From positions 36,426-100,425 of the forward strand of contig JBCCHF010000022.1 in the NCBI GenBank assembly GCA_039028895.1: DNA of 64,000 nucleotides, in the 5' to 3' direction. The first letter of the stretch is position 1, and every line of letters starts with the position of its first letter. Shown piece after piece: positions 50,781-59,627 of this stretch. This DNA is from JAHDCJ01 sp039028895. Lineage in GTDB: Bacteria; Bacteroidota; Bacteroidia; Chitinophagales; Saprospiraceae. The notes under the pieces are model-generated. The model saw only the letters and a program-made list of their open reading frames with translations, did not search any database and had not been told where the DNA came from. The position numbers and the translations under genes were made by a program.

Positions 50781-52808
50781 TTATAATTTTGCAGCCAACC
50801 TTGATCCCTGGTCGATTGCTCGTTTGGCATCCAGTTCTTTGGCTTCATCAGCCCCACCAATGAGGTGGACGTTTATACCTGCTTCTTTTAAGGGTTGGAA
50901 GAGCTCGCGAAGCGGCTCCTGTCCGGCACAAATGATGATGTTGTCAACATCTAAAACCTTGGTTTCATTTCTGGAGATAACATGAAGGCCCTGGTCGTCG
51001 ATCTTTTCATATTGGAGATTGCCCATCATCCGGATCTGTTTTTTCTTAAGTGTTGCGCGGTGCACCCAACCGGTTGTTTTGCCCAAATTTGCACCAAGTT
51101 TGCCCGTTGATCGTTGTAAGAGGTAGATCTCCCTTGCTGATTCCATTGGTTTGGGCGCCTTATCGATTAATCCTCCACGAAATTCACCATTTTGATCGAC
51201 ACCCCATTCTTCCATAAATGCTGGGATATCCTGACTAGTGGCAACTCCGCTATGAGAAAGGTATTCAGCTATGTCGAACCCAATACCTCCGGCCCCAATG
51301 ATAGCGACTTTCTTACCAACTTCCTTTTGATGAAATAGTACGTCGATATAACTCAAAACTTTTGAATGGTCGATGCCGGGAATGGTCAGTTCGCGAGGAG
51401 AGACACCAGTAGCCAGAATGACTTCATCATAACCACCATCGATCAGGTCTTTCGCATTGACTCTTTTGTTGAGGACAAGGTTTACCCCGGTCAACTTAAT
51501 TTGTTTATTGTAGTAGCGGATGGTTTCATAGAATTCTTCCTTTCCTGGAATGCGTTTGGCCATATTAAACTGACCACCTATTTCGCCTGAAGCTTCAAAA
51601 ATTGTAACATCGTGACCTCTGTCTGCGGCAACAGTGGCAGCAGCTAATCCGGCTGGTCCTGCGCCGACTACTGCAATTTTCTTTTTGGCTTTAGTCGGGG
51701 TGTAAATGAGTTCAGTTTCGTAGCAGGCGCGCGGATTAACCAGGCAACTAGCTCGTTTATTTTTAAAAATATGATCAAGACAAGCCTGGTTACACCCAAT
51801 GCAGGTGTTGATTTCATCTGCTCTGTCTTCCATAGCTTTTAGCACGAAATCAGGGTCTGCGAGAAAAGGTCTTGCCATAGAAATCATATCTGCGTGCCCG
51901 TCCTGCAGTACTTTTTCGGCGACATCAGGCATATTGATCCTGTTAGACGTGATTAGCGGAACATTAACCTCTCCAATCAATTTATGGGTCACCCAGGTGA
52001 ATGCTGCTCTAGGCACCATCGTGGCGATGGTAGGGATACGCGCTTCATGCCATCCGATACCGGTGTTAATGATCGTGGCTCCAGCTTTTTCAATTGCTTT
52101 GGCCAGCATTACAATCTCTTCCCACGTACTGCCGCCTTTCACCAGGTCAAGCATTGATAATCTGAATATAATAATGAAGTTTTCTCCAACTGCTTCACGC
52201 ACACGTCGGACAATCTCAATTGGAAAACGAATCCTGTTTTTGTATTCGCCCCCATATTGATCTTTCCGGTGATTAGTCCGCGCCGCAATAAATTCATTAA
52301 TCAGATAGCCTTCTGATCCCATAATTTCAACCCCATCATAACCTGCGAATTGAGCCATTACTGAGCAATTGACAAAGTCAGCAATAGTATTTTCAACGCT
52401 TTTGGTCGACATAGCCCAAGGCTTGAAAGGGGTAATTGGGGATTGAAGTTTTGAAGGTGCCACCAAAAATGGATGGTAACCATATCGGCCCGCATGTAAG
52501 ATCTGCAAACAAATCTTTCCACCTTCTTTGTGCACAGCCTCTGTAATCTGTTTGTGTTTATTGGCTTCTTTTTTTGTCGTTAGTTTGGCCGAAAAAGGTT
52601 TTACCCAGCCAGCACGATTTGGTGCAATCCCTCCGGTAACGATGAGCCCTACCTGGCCTCTGGCCCTTTCAGCATAATAAGCCGCTGATTTCCTGAAGCC
52701 ATCTTTGGCTTCCTCCAGACCGGTATGCATCGACCCCATAAGCACCCTGTTTTTCAAAGTCGTAAAACCAAGGTCCAATGGACTAAGTAATTTTGGATAT
52801 TTTGACAT
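50781..52808 (-). CDS. fadH: NADPH-dependent 2,4-dienoyl-CoA reductase (FadH-like)
   Basis: 675 residues. N-terminal Old Yellow Enzyme TIM barrel with FMN (residues 1-335; SMHTGLEE..., AARTNHRKDQYGGEYKNRIRF). A 4Fe-4S cluster motif CIGCNQACLDHIFKNKRASC and following LVNPRAC (residues about 340-365). Then an FAD/NAD(P) two-dinucleotide domain (VVGAGPAGLAAATVAADRGHDVTIFE, IIGAGGIGFDIAEYL). Architecture and length match bacterial FadH, which reduces conjugated enoyl-CoAs in unsaturated fatty-acid oxidation. Confidence 0.92.
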   Translation of the reverse strand: MSKYPKLLSPLDLGFTTLKNRVLMGSMHTGLEEAKDGFRKSAAYYAERARGQVGLIVTGGIAPNRAGWVKPFSAKLTTKKEANKHKQITEAVHKEGGKICLQILHAGRYGYHPFLVAPSKLQSPITPFKPWAMSTKSVENTIADFVNCSVMAQFAGYDGVEIMGSEGYLINEFIAARTNHRKDQYGGEYKNRIRFPIEIVRRVREAVGENFIIIFRLSMLDLVKGGSTWEEIVMLAKAIEKAGATIINTGIGWHEARIPTIATMVPRAAFTWVTHKLIGEVNVPLITSNRINMPDVAEKVLQDGHADMISMARPFLADPDFVLKAMEDRADEINTCIGCNQACLDHIFKNKRASCLVNPRACYETELIYTPTKAKKKIAVVGAGPAGLAAATVAADRGHDVTIFEASGEIGGQFNMAKRIPGKEEFYETIRYYNKQIKLTGVNLVLNKRVNAKDLIDGGYDEVILATGVSPRELTIPGIDHSKVLSYIDVLFHQKEVGKKVAIIGAGGIGFDIAEYLSHSGVATSQDIPAFMEEWGVDQNGEFRGGLIDKAPKPMESAREIYLLQRSTGKLGANLGKTTGWVHRATLKKKQIRMMGNLQYEKIDDQGLHVISRNETKVLDVDNIIICAGQEPLRELFQPLKEAGINVHLIGGADEAKELDAKRAIDQGSRLAAKL

Positions 52809-52864
52809 TATGATCCTTTGTTATTCTGAGTTACAATTTACTTTTTTTGATTTCCTTCCATCAA

Positions 52865-53845
52865 CTAAAGTTCCAGCACCATCCCTTCTTCAGCTACTTT
52901 GAAACCAGCACCTTCCACCTCTTCCCTTTCTATGCTGCCTTTTCTTAGAACCGGATTCGTATGATTGAAATGAAAAAAATATATGCCAGATTTAATCATT
53001 GGTGACAAGTCTTCGAAAACAGTCATACTTTCTTCGATGAAAGGGTGTGGGATCTGGCTCATGTCCCTTCCGGGAATTTCTCCATTCTTGTAAAAAGTAC
53101 CATCCAATAAAGCATATGTTGTTTCTGAAACAAGGTCTGTTATCGAGTGATCCCATTTTTCCCATTTATCGATATCAGGAATGAAAATGAGTGATTTTTC
53201 CTTTGCGGAAATATGATAACCCACCGTCTCACTGAATTCGTCGCGATGGGGTACTTTGAATGGGGTAACGCTAATACGTTCATTGAGTTGAATGGTTGAA
53301 TCTGCTTGTAGTTCTTGCAAGCTAATATTCCTATAATCGACCAATTGGCTCCAAGGACCGTGATTGGTTAGGAAGTCGCACATTTTGGGCATCGCATAAA
53401 CTGGTAAATCATTTGTTCCCATCACTTCATGACCAAATTGGATCAGGCCAGTGTAATGACCAATATGAGCATGGGTAAGAAAGACACCATCCGGAAGAAA
53501 TTTTGAGAATTCAGGCGTGTGATTTTGGAGTATGTCGAGCTGGGTCTTTACATTGGGAGTTGCCTCAAAAAGCCATTTTTCTTTTGAAATCGGATCAATT
53601 ACCGCCAGGCATGCAGGACTCCGGTGCTTGGAGGGCTGGTCCCAAATGTCTTTGCAGCAAACCTTATAGCAACCCTGTTGAGGGTAGCCTGCATCTTGTG
53701 CAATACCAAGTATTAGGGCATAGGGTTGATCCGGAGATTGCGGTAACTCTTTTTTCTCTTCTGATGAAGTTGAACAGCCAATTATAAATATGACTACAAA
53801 ACAAACCATTGCCGCAATGTCAAATTTCTGCTTATTGGAATGCAT
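52865..53845 (-). CDS. PqqB-like metallo-beta-lactamase-fold lipoprotein
   Basis: 326 residues. Lipobox-like FIIGC (Cys about residue 24). LGIAQDAGYPQQGCYKVCC at the N-terminus and the THAHIGHYTGL metal motif (HxHxGH), with later metal ligands in FKVPHRDEF, IPDIDKW, and FFHFNHTNP: the PqqB/MBL-fold arrangement. No pqqA/C/D/E is nearby. It is lipidated and therefore probably not a PQQ biosynthesis enzyme. Function of this lipoprotein subgroup is unclear. Confidence 0.85.
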   Translation of the reverse strand: MHSNKQKFDIAAMVCFVVIFIIGCSTSSEEKKELPQSPDQPYALILGIAQDAGYPQQGCYKVCCKDIWDQPSKHRSPACLAVIDPISKEKWLFEATPNVKTQLDILQNHTPEFSKFLPDGVFLTHAHIGHYTGLIQFGHEVMGTNDLPVYAMPKMCDFLTNHGPWSQLVDYRNISLQELQADSTIQLNERISVTPFKVPHRDEFSETVGYHISAKEKSLIFIPDIDKWEKWDHSITDLVSETTYALLDGTFYKNGEIPGRDMSQIPHPFIEESMTVFEDLSPMIKSGIYFFHFNHTNPVLRKGSIEREEVEGAGFKVAEEGMVLEL

Positions 53846-53913
53846 GCATTGAAGTTACGGGGAGAATCAGACTTCTCAAAAAAATCATAGATTTATCGTG
53901 AAAACTACCTTTC

Positions 53914-54966
53914 ATGCGAATAGCATTGATCCATTACAGACTGATTCTAAAAGGCGGACTTGAAACCAGGTTGCGGAATTATGTCTATGAATTTCATGCA
54001 AGAGGATATGGGGTTACGATTATCTGCGCCAAATTATCCGAAGAAGTTGAATTGCCAAATGGAGTAGAGGTAGTCCGACTCTCACCTGGTTTAACCCCAA
54101 AGCCATTCAGAAAGTGGCGATTTTCTAATCTTGTGGATCGCTATTTAACTCAGCATAAATTTGATTTTAGTTTATCTCTCGGCCGTACTACAGGGCAGGA
54201 TGCGGTTTTGGCTGCAGCCAACCATAAGGGCTACATGAAAGCCATGGGTAAACGTTTTTGGAAGTTGACAGATTATATGCAAAATCATCTGGACAAAGCT
54301 TCTTTCGTCAGTTCCCAGGTGATCTACGCCGCATCTGAAATGATGAAAAAGGAGTTAATCGAATTTTATAATATCCCTTCCGGGAAAATTGAGATTTTGT
54401 TCCCGCCCATTAATCTTGAAAAAATCAGGTATGATTCCCGAATCGGTCAATCGAATGAGGCAGAAAAACCAACCTGCAATCCGAATAAACAATCCTTTCT
54501 TTTCGTGTCAATTGGGCATAAGCGAAAGGGACTGGATATCCTCCTTGAAACCTTTATGTCACTGGACCCTGATCGGTATGAATTGTTTATTGCGGGTCTT
54601 CCTAAGGTGAATCCAAAATTACCACATGTATATTATATCGGCTTTAAGAAAAACCTGGCACCGTGGTTCAGGGCAGTTGATTATACGATCCATCCAGCAA
54701 GGTTTGAGCCATTTGGCCAGATCGTTACAGAGTCGTTGGCTTGTGGCACACCAATACTTGTTTCAGGAATGGTAGGGGCTAGTGAGATCATTGCAGAAGG
54801 GGAGGGGGTTATTCTGGATTCCCTGGACCCAAATGATTGGCTTGATCTGATAAAAAATCTTCATAACATTGATTTCAAGGTGGCAGATAATGCGGTTGAG
54901 AAAAAGGCATTAGGTCTCAAGGAACATATCGACAGGATGCTTAAGATTTGGGCTGAGAGCAAGTAG
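53914..54966 (+). CDS. Glycosyltransferase family 4-like
   Basis: 350 residues. Two Rossmann-like halves: MRIALIHYRLILKGGLETRLRNYVYEF at the N-terminus, and SFLFVSIGHKRKGLDILLETFMSL followed by TIHPARFEPFGQIVTESLACGTPILVSGMVGASEIIAEGEGVIL, with the E-x7-E type donor-binding motif of GT4 enzymes. Acceptor unknown; a lipopolysaccharide or cell-surface glycan is plausible. No neighbouring glycan genes. Confidence 0.88.
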   Translation: MRIALIHYRLILKGGLETRLRNYVYEFHARGYGVTIICAKLSEEVELPNGVEVVRLSPGLTPKPFRKWRFSNLVDRYLTQHKFDFSLSLGRTTGQDAVLAAANHKGYMKAMGKRFWKLTDYMQNHLDKASFVSSQVIYAASEMMKKELIEFYNIPSGKIEILFPPINLEKIRYDSRIGQSNEAEKPTCNPNKQSFLFVSIGHKRKGLDILLETFMSLDPDRYELFIAGLPKVNPKLPHVYYIGFKKNLAPWFRAVDYTIHPARFEPFGQIVTESLACGTPILVSGMVGASEIIAEGEGVILDSLDPNDWLDLIKNLHNIDFKVADNAVEKKALGLKEHIDRMLKIWAESK

Positions 54967-54998
54967 ACGAAAATACTATTGGATCGTGTAGAACTACT

Positions 54999-55038
54999 AA
55001 AAAAAGAAGGATTTACATAATTGCATGTAGATCCTTCT
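54999..55038 (-). terminator. Terminator shared by convergent genes
   Basis: AGAAGGATTTACAT (55005-55018) and ATGTAGATCCTTCT (55025-55038) pair with one mismatch. On the minus strand a run of T follows (complement of A 54999-55005), so it mainly terminates the M48 gene (55064) and also insulates the + strand glycosyltransferase. Confidence 0.8.
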
Positions 55039-55063
55039 CTTGAAAATGTATTTTGATAAATTC

Positions 55064-56542
55064 TTAACGACCCAAGGTGAAATTCTTTTCGACAATCTTG
55101 ATCTTCATGCCTTTTTTGACCGGGTCATCAAGCAGCATACTATTCAGAATTGACCATTCTTCAAGATCTTCATTGGTCTGTGCACCAAGTGCCTTTAAGG
55201 CATCTGTTAATCTTGCATCGTAGGGTACGGTCATCACCTTAACGCGGTTGGGTTTAACATTAATCTTTGAAGGATCTGTCAGACGCCTGAATTCTCCCAT
55301 TGTCCTAACAAATTCGGTGTTAAATCTTGGGTAGTCTGCGACTTTCGATAAGCCGTGGAATTTATAGATTAAACCATCGTATTGAATCAGGTAAGTCAGA
55401 ATTCTAAGCACATTCTGTGGGTCCTGATCCAGGTCAGCAAGGAAAGCAATAGCAGAGTTTCCATGAACATTAATATTGCGGGTTTCAATGACTTTAAGTG
55501 AATCTTTGGCAATAATGTCATTAGCCACCTGTTGCAGCGAACTCCCTTGTGCCAGTGTCATGATGATCAATCCTTTCTGGTCAGGTGCGCCTATCTGGAC
55601 TGCAGTAGGCATGTTTAAGGTATTCCAATTGGCAGGTACCGGAAACTGGAACTTCAGGTCGGGGTGGTAGAACTTGTTGTTATAGACATAACCCTGACGC
55701 GGGTCTTCTCCAAAAACAATACCGTCAATCATATCGAGATAGCTGTCGCGGTTTACGGCCAGGGTTGACGGGTCGACCCCTTGTTGCCATTCTTCAGCGT
55801 GCTGGTGCACTTTGTTGAAACGATCTCCGGGATCAGGGTGCGTTGACATGAAGGTAGGTATAGGTTCTGCACCAGAAGATTGGCGCATACGTTTCAGTGT
55901 ATTGAAAAAGTTAGCCATATGATGGGCGTCGTATCCAATTTTTGTAGAATATTCGACACCAAGGCGATCAGACTGACTTTCGTGATCACGACCAAACTTT
56001 AATTGAAGCAATTGAAGGCCCGCACCTGCGACGTCAGCGTATTGCCTAAGTTCTTTTGAGGCCACCATACCAACTACGAATCCTACCTGGGCAGCCATCA
56101 TTTTACTGTATTGCTGCGCGGAATGCCTGGCAGTTACGTGGCCGATCTCATGACCAAGTACTCCTGCAAATTCAGCTTCATTATTGAAATGTGCGAGAAT
56201 CCCTCTTGTGAAATACACATATCCGCCAGGTACTGCAAATGCGTTGATGACCGGAGAGTCAACAACTTTAAATTCCCACGGAAGGTTTGGTCTGTGTGAG
56301 ATAGCGGCCATCTGCTGACCTTTCTCATCAATGAATTTTTGGATCTCTTCATCCTGATATAAGCCAAATTGAGCGACAATGGCAGGATCAGATTGTTTGC
56401 CAAGAGCAATTTCCTGACTTTCAGACATTAACATTAGCTGTTTTTTCCCGGTAACGGGATTTACAGCACAAGAACTGATCATCCAAAGAATGGAGGTCAG
56501 TACCAAAATTACAGAGCCATTTAGAAAAGGATTCTTGAGCAT
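55064..56542 (-). CDS. M48 family metalloprotease lipoprotein (BepA-like)
   Basis: 492 residues. Lipobox MISSC (Cys25), then SCAVNPVTGKKQLMLMSE, the usual N-terminus of BepA/LoiP-like periplasmic proteases. Zinc motif HEIGH (H131, E132, H135) in LGHEIGHVTARHSAQQ, and the third ligand in HESQSDRLGVEY. A C-terminal 250-residue region includes DSYLDMIDGIVFGEDPRQGYV and a PsbP/YtfJ-like domain (residues about 290-425). Likely outer-membrane quality control. Confidence 0.92.
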   Translation of the reverse strand: MLKNPFLNGSVILVLTSILWMISSCAVNPVTGKKQLMLMSESQEIALGKQSDPAIVAQFGLYQDEEIQKFIDEKGQQMAAISHRPNLPWEFKVVDSPVINAFAVPGGYVYFTRGILAHFNNEAEFAGVLGHEIGHVTARHSAQQYSKMMAAQVGFVVGMVASKELRQYADVAGAGLQLLQLKFGRDHESQSDRLGVEYSTKIGYDAHHMANFFNTLKRMRQSSGAEPIPTFMSTHPDPGDRFNKVHQHAEEWQQGVDPSTLAVNRDSYLDMIDGIVFGEDPRQGYVYNNKFYHPDLKFQFPVPANWNTLNMPTAVQIGAPDQKGLIIMTLAQGSSLQQVANDIIAKDSLKVIETRNINVHGNSAIAFLADLDQDPQNVLRILTYLIQYDGLIYKFHGLSKVADYPRFNTEFVRTMGEFRRLTDPSKINVKPNRVKVMTVPYDARLTDALKALGAQTNEDLEEWSILNSMLLDDPVKKGMKIKIVEKNFTLGR

Positions 56543-56752
56543 GGTTTCTAGTTTAGGTAGACACCGGAAAAACTTCCAAGCCTCAAAATAAATAATTTAA
56601 CGCAAAACCCATTCGCAAAAAATCGGTCTTTTCTACTGATTAGGAGAAGAATCGTGCCAGATTTTCTAGAATGTAGGCGAGTCGTTAGTATTTAGACGTC
56701 TGGTTTTGGCAGATGTAACGTTTTGGTGGAGAGAAAATTTGAGATGAGCTTT

Positions 56753-56831
56753 TTGGCAGTAGGCAGTCTAACTAAAATCTTTCAACAGGTTCAACCCCGC
56801 GCACCACGTGTAGTAAACTGCCTACTGCCAA
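56753..56831. repeat. Perfect 15-bp inverted repeat
   Basis: TTGGCAGTAGGCAGT (56753-56767) and ACTGCCTACTGCCAA (56817-56831) are perfect reverse complements enclosing 49 bases. They lie 7 bases after the stop of the 578-residue gene (minus strand) in a 295-base gap. GCAGTAGGCAGT words are a common dispersed repeat in Bacteroidota genomes. No T-run, so it is not a standard terminator. Confidence 0.75.
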
Positions 56832-56837
56832 CTTCCA

Positions 56838-58574
56838 TTAAGACTTCGGCGTGACTTTCATCTCAAGTTTATTCTTGCTTCCTGTAAATCGAAACAACGG
56901 ATTGCCTTTTCTTTTCAGTAATGATCTCTTTTGTCCACTATATGTGGTGTAGCTAAGGTCGAATTCCTGAAGGTTCCAATTGTCAGCTGAAATACCTGAA
57001 CCGGATTTAAAGATGATTCGGACACCAACAATGTCAGAAGGTTTTGTAGATCCCAGTGGAACTTTAGTGATGGTTTTTACGGCGTTGTTCCCCCAGCCTT
57101 TACCATTGTTTAGCGAAAAATACATGTTTTTGCCATCCTTTTTCAGAATATATACATTGGCCCTGGATCCAGATCTCAGGTCATCATTTCCGGTTTTTAA
57201 GGTCAATACAAGGTTTTTGACCGCTTCTTCCTTTATTGGCTTTACAGGGATTGGCTTTGTAGCAGGTTTGATTACCATATTATTATGTGTAATAACTGCT
57301 TTGTTTGGCTTGACGCCTGGCTTAGCTGTTTTGGGATCGACCACCTTTGGGTTTTTTGAAGATGGTGTTGTTGGAATAACTGGAACAGATGCATTAACCA
57401 TGGTGTTGGCAACCATTTTCATTTTAAAGCTACTGAGAGTGCCGGTTGACCAGGTTTTTCTTGAGCCTGTAAAGCGAACGAGTGGGCTTATTTCATTGCC
57501 CTGGTCATTTTCCCGTCCTTCCCACCATCCGATTCGTTCATTGACATTGCCACCTTTTATCACCACCCAGAATTTGAACAGATTCCAGTTGTCTCCATCA
57601 AAGCCACCTCTGAAGTTGGTTGACAAATTGATCTTTTTGATATCACTTTTGTCAATTGGCTGGTCAAGCCTGATCGGTACGTAATGAACCGAGTAACCAA
57701 CCCAGCGCAATGACTGATTGAGATTTCTGGATTCTTTCGTGGTATTTTGAATTTCAATAGTGGCACTGACATTGTCATTTCCGCCTCTCAGATCATCATT
57801 TCCTGTATAAAAACAAAGGACTATTTCGTGGACTTTCCCATCTTTTGGATAATTTGGAGAGGCAATTACCGGAGGTAGATTTTTCCGATATTTCTTGTCA
57901 ACAAAGTAGGTCATCCAGCGCTTATCATCTTTATCTTCATAGTAATAATCATGTGTAGATGGAGAGGCTCTTAATACCATAGTCTCTGTTGGATAGTTTG
58001 GGTCGTAAATGTAGATTTTAAAATCTGTCTTATAATTACCCAAATCTCCTTTGTACCTGCCACAGTCGTAGCCAATAGCAAGGACCTGGTGATGACCAGC
58101 ATCGCCTCCGTTTCCTCCGGCGAATAGACCTAATGGTACGGGCCTTCCAGCATCAATTTCGCTTTTTAACTCTTGAAGTCGACCACCGCCATATCCCTGG
58201 AGGCCCCAGTTAAAAAATTCATTGGTGCGCCACCCAAAAGGGTTTACAAACAACTCAGTCCATTTATCAATGTTTTCGAAGGTAGAGGTGTTTTGACGGT
58301 TGTAAATGTAGTTTCTCAAAGTCGAGTTGTCAGCAGGACGGTAAGATTGTGTCGGAATTTCTCTGGAGCTGTAATAGTAGTCCAGCGCTGAATAAGCCAT
58401 TCCGCCGCATAGTCCGGCAGTGACTAAATCAATTTCGCTGACAACGATATTTCTGAAACTGTTTATAAATTGAAAACCATCTGTTGCAGGGTCAAAAGCA
58501 GTCATTCTTGCGCCTTGCGAAAAAGCCATTTGGCATGAGGCAAGGACCAGCGTAAAAAAGATTAAACGTTTCAT
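56838..58574 (-). CDS. Secreted papain-like candidate peptidase with two TGxDDLR modules
   Basis: 578 residues. Signal peptide to about residue 20 (QMAFSQ). Residues about 50-210 show Cys-His-Asn/Asp peptidase-like features: GLCGGMAYSALDYYY (C56), GHHQVLAIGYD (H161/H162), and YIYDPNYP (D191/N193). Two modules follow: residues about 245-385 (YTGNDDLRGGNDNV...GDNWNLFKFWV...RFTGS) and 455-575 (KTGNDDLRSGSRANV...ADNWNLQEFDL...RFTGS), joined by a Pro/Lys-rich linker. The modules recall PLAT/LH2-type beta-sandwiches. The same module is in the protein at 59628. No type IX CTD. Activity not proven. Confidence 0.78.
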   Translation of the reverse strand: MKRLIFFTLVLASCQMAFSQGARMTAFDPATDGFQFINSFRNIVVSEIDLVTAGLCGGMAYSALDYYYSSREIPTQSYRPADNSTLRNYIYNRQNTSTFENIDKWTELFVNPFGWRTNEFFNWGLQGYGGGRLQELKSEIDAGRPVPLGLFAGGNGGDAGHHQVLAIGYDCGRYKGDLGNYKTDFKIYIYDPNYPTETMVLRASPSTHDYYYEDKDDKRWMTYFVDKKYRKNLPPVIASPNYPKDGKVHEIVLCFYTGNDDLRGGNDNVSATIEIQNTTKESRNLNQSLRWVGYSVHYVPIRLDQPIDKSDIKKINLSTNFRGGFDGDNWNLFKFWVVIKGGNVNERIGWWEGRENDQGNEISPLVRFTGSRKTWSTGTLSSFKMKMVANTMVNASVPVIPTTPSSKNPKVVDPKTAKPGVKPNKAVITHNNMVIKPATKPIPVKPIKEEAVKNLVLTLKTGNDDLRSGSRANVYILKKDGKNMYFSLNNGKGWGNNAVKTITKVPLGSTKPSDIVGVRIIFKSGSGISADNWNLQEFDLSYTTYSGQKRSLLKRKGNPLFRFTGSKNKLEMKVTPKS

Positions 58575-58724
58575 GTTTTTTATGGAGTTTTAGAGTTTAG
58601 AAAATTAGTTGGTTCGGTTTTTCTGAAGCTGTAATCTGCAATCTGCAATTGGCAAACTGATACCAGGCGACAGCATGCTGCAACCAGCAAACCGAAGTCA
58701 AAAAGGTATTTTTAAAAAAAGAAA

Positions 58725-59351
58725 TTAGTCTCTTGGCATTACTTTTTTAGTGTTATTGCGCTCGTCGGATTCGTTGATAGACCCTTCGTTGCTCAGGTAC
58801 TTGGTGGCTCCTTTTTTGCAATCAACTGCAACAGTAATGTGGTAATGGTCTACGAATAGCTTTTTGATGATCAGAGTGCCACGAATTGTAATAGAGCCAT
58901 TCTTTTCCAATTTGGAAACTACTACTGTATTTTTATCTCTGCCACCTAAAAGCGGTAAATAGCCATTGACTCTAAGGTTGTTTGGTACATCCTTTAGATT
59001 AATCTGTTCATTTCTTTGAGTTTGTCTGTACCACCAGCTGTCTCCACTTACAGGATGAGAGTAATCATCGACAAAAAATGCAACATGAAAAGTGGTAGCA
59101 TCCATGTCTCCAATGTTTTTGATTACGGCTGAAAAAGTAGCTCTGTAATATGCTTCCCCGCTAATGTTACCGTATGGTGCAGCGCGATTTATTGTGAAAT
59201 TCTCTACAACCAGGTCAGGTTGTAAAATGCGCAGATCCTGTGGGATATTTTGTGGTACTTTTTCAATTTGCAGCGGTTTATCCAACTTTGGCAGTTGTGC
59301 AAATGTCGCAGCAGCGAAGAGACAAAATAGTGGAATGAGTAATTTTTTCAT
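58725..59351 (-). CDS. Secreted CARDB-like protein
   Basis: 208 residues from the ATG at 59351 (MKKLLIPLFCLFAAATFAQ). The body is a single CARDB/adhesion-like beta-sandwich: DLVVENFTINRA...YRATFSAVIKNIGDMDATTFHVAFFVDD, then GRDKNTVVVSKLEKNGSITIRG and YHITVAVDCKKGATKYL. Such domains occur in secreted Bacteroidota proteins. It sits between the two TGxDDLR-module genes on the same strand, 150-280 bases from each, so perhaps co-regulated rather than one transcript. Confidence 0.78.
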   Translation of the reverse strand: MKKLLIPLFCLFAAATFAQLPKLDKPLQIEKVPQNIPQDLRILQPDLVVENFTINRAAPYGNISGEAYYRATFSAVIKNIGDMDATTFHVAFFVDDYSHPVSGDSWWYRQTQRNEQINLKDVPNNLRVNGYLPLLGGRDKNTVVVSKLEKNGSITIRGTLIIKKLFVDHYHITVAVDCKKGATKYLSNEGSINESDERNNTKKVMPRD

Positions 59352-59517
59352 TTTTCTTGTTTTTGTTCGTGGTTGGTTAGTCGACAAATATCAATTTAAC
59401 CGGATCACTTTACAACTCACCTCCGGTTTCTTTAAGTTTAATAAAATTAATGCCCGAAGGCAAGTTATTTTTTGAAATATCTGGTTTATAGACTATTGTG
59501 ATTAATGTTAAAATTTT

Positions 59518-59546
59518 GGTTTCCGGCCGAGGCTCGACCGGAAACC
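59518..59546. repeat. 29-base near-perfect palindrome
   Basis: GGTTTCCGG (59518-59526) and CCGGAAACC (59538-59546), extended inside by CGAG/CTCG around a single mismatched C-A pair. It lies in the 276-base gap between the genes at 59628 and 59351. No T-run follows, so it may be a structured intergenic element or an operator. A short ATGCCCGAAGGCAAG also occurs near 59449, similar to units of the array at 8232. Confidence 0.65.
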
Positions 59547-59627
59547 CATGATATCACTCCCGGATTATTGCATATTAGAAGAAGTTATCGGACAATGAGG
59601 GAGCAACCTCATGCATCAATCAAATGT

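Noticed and set aside
56980..57684. 234-residue + strand frame opposite the TGxDDLR protein
   Set aside because: Antisense shadow of the 578-residue gene; no start context or recognisable domain.
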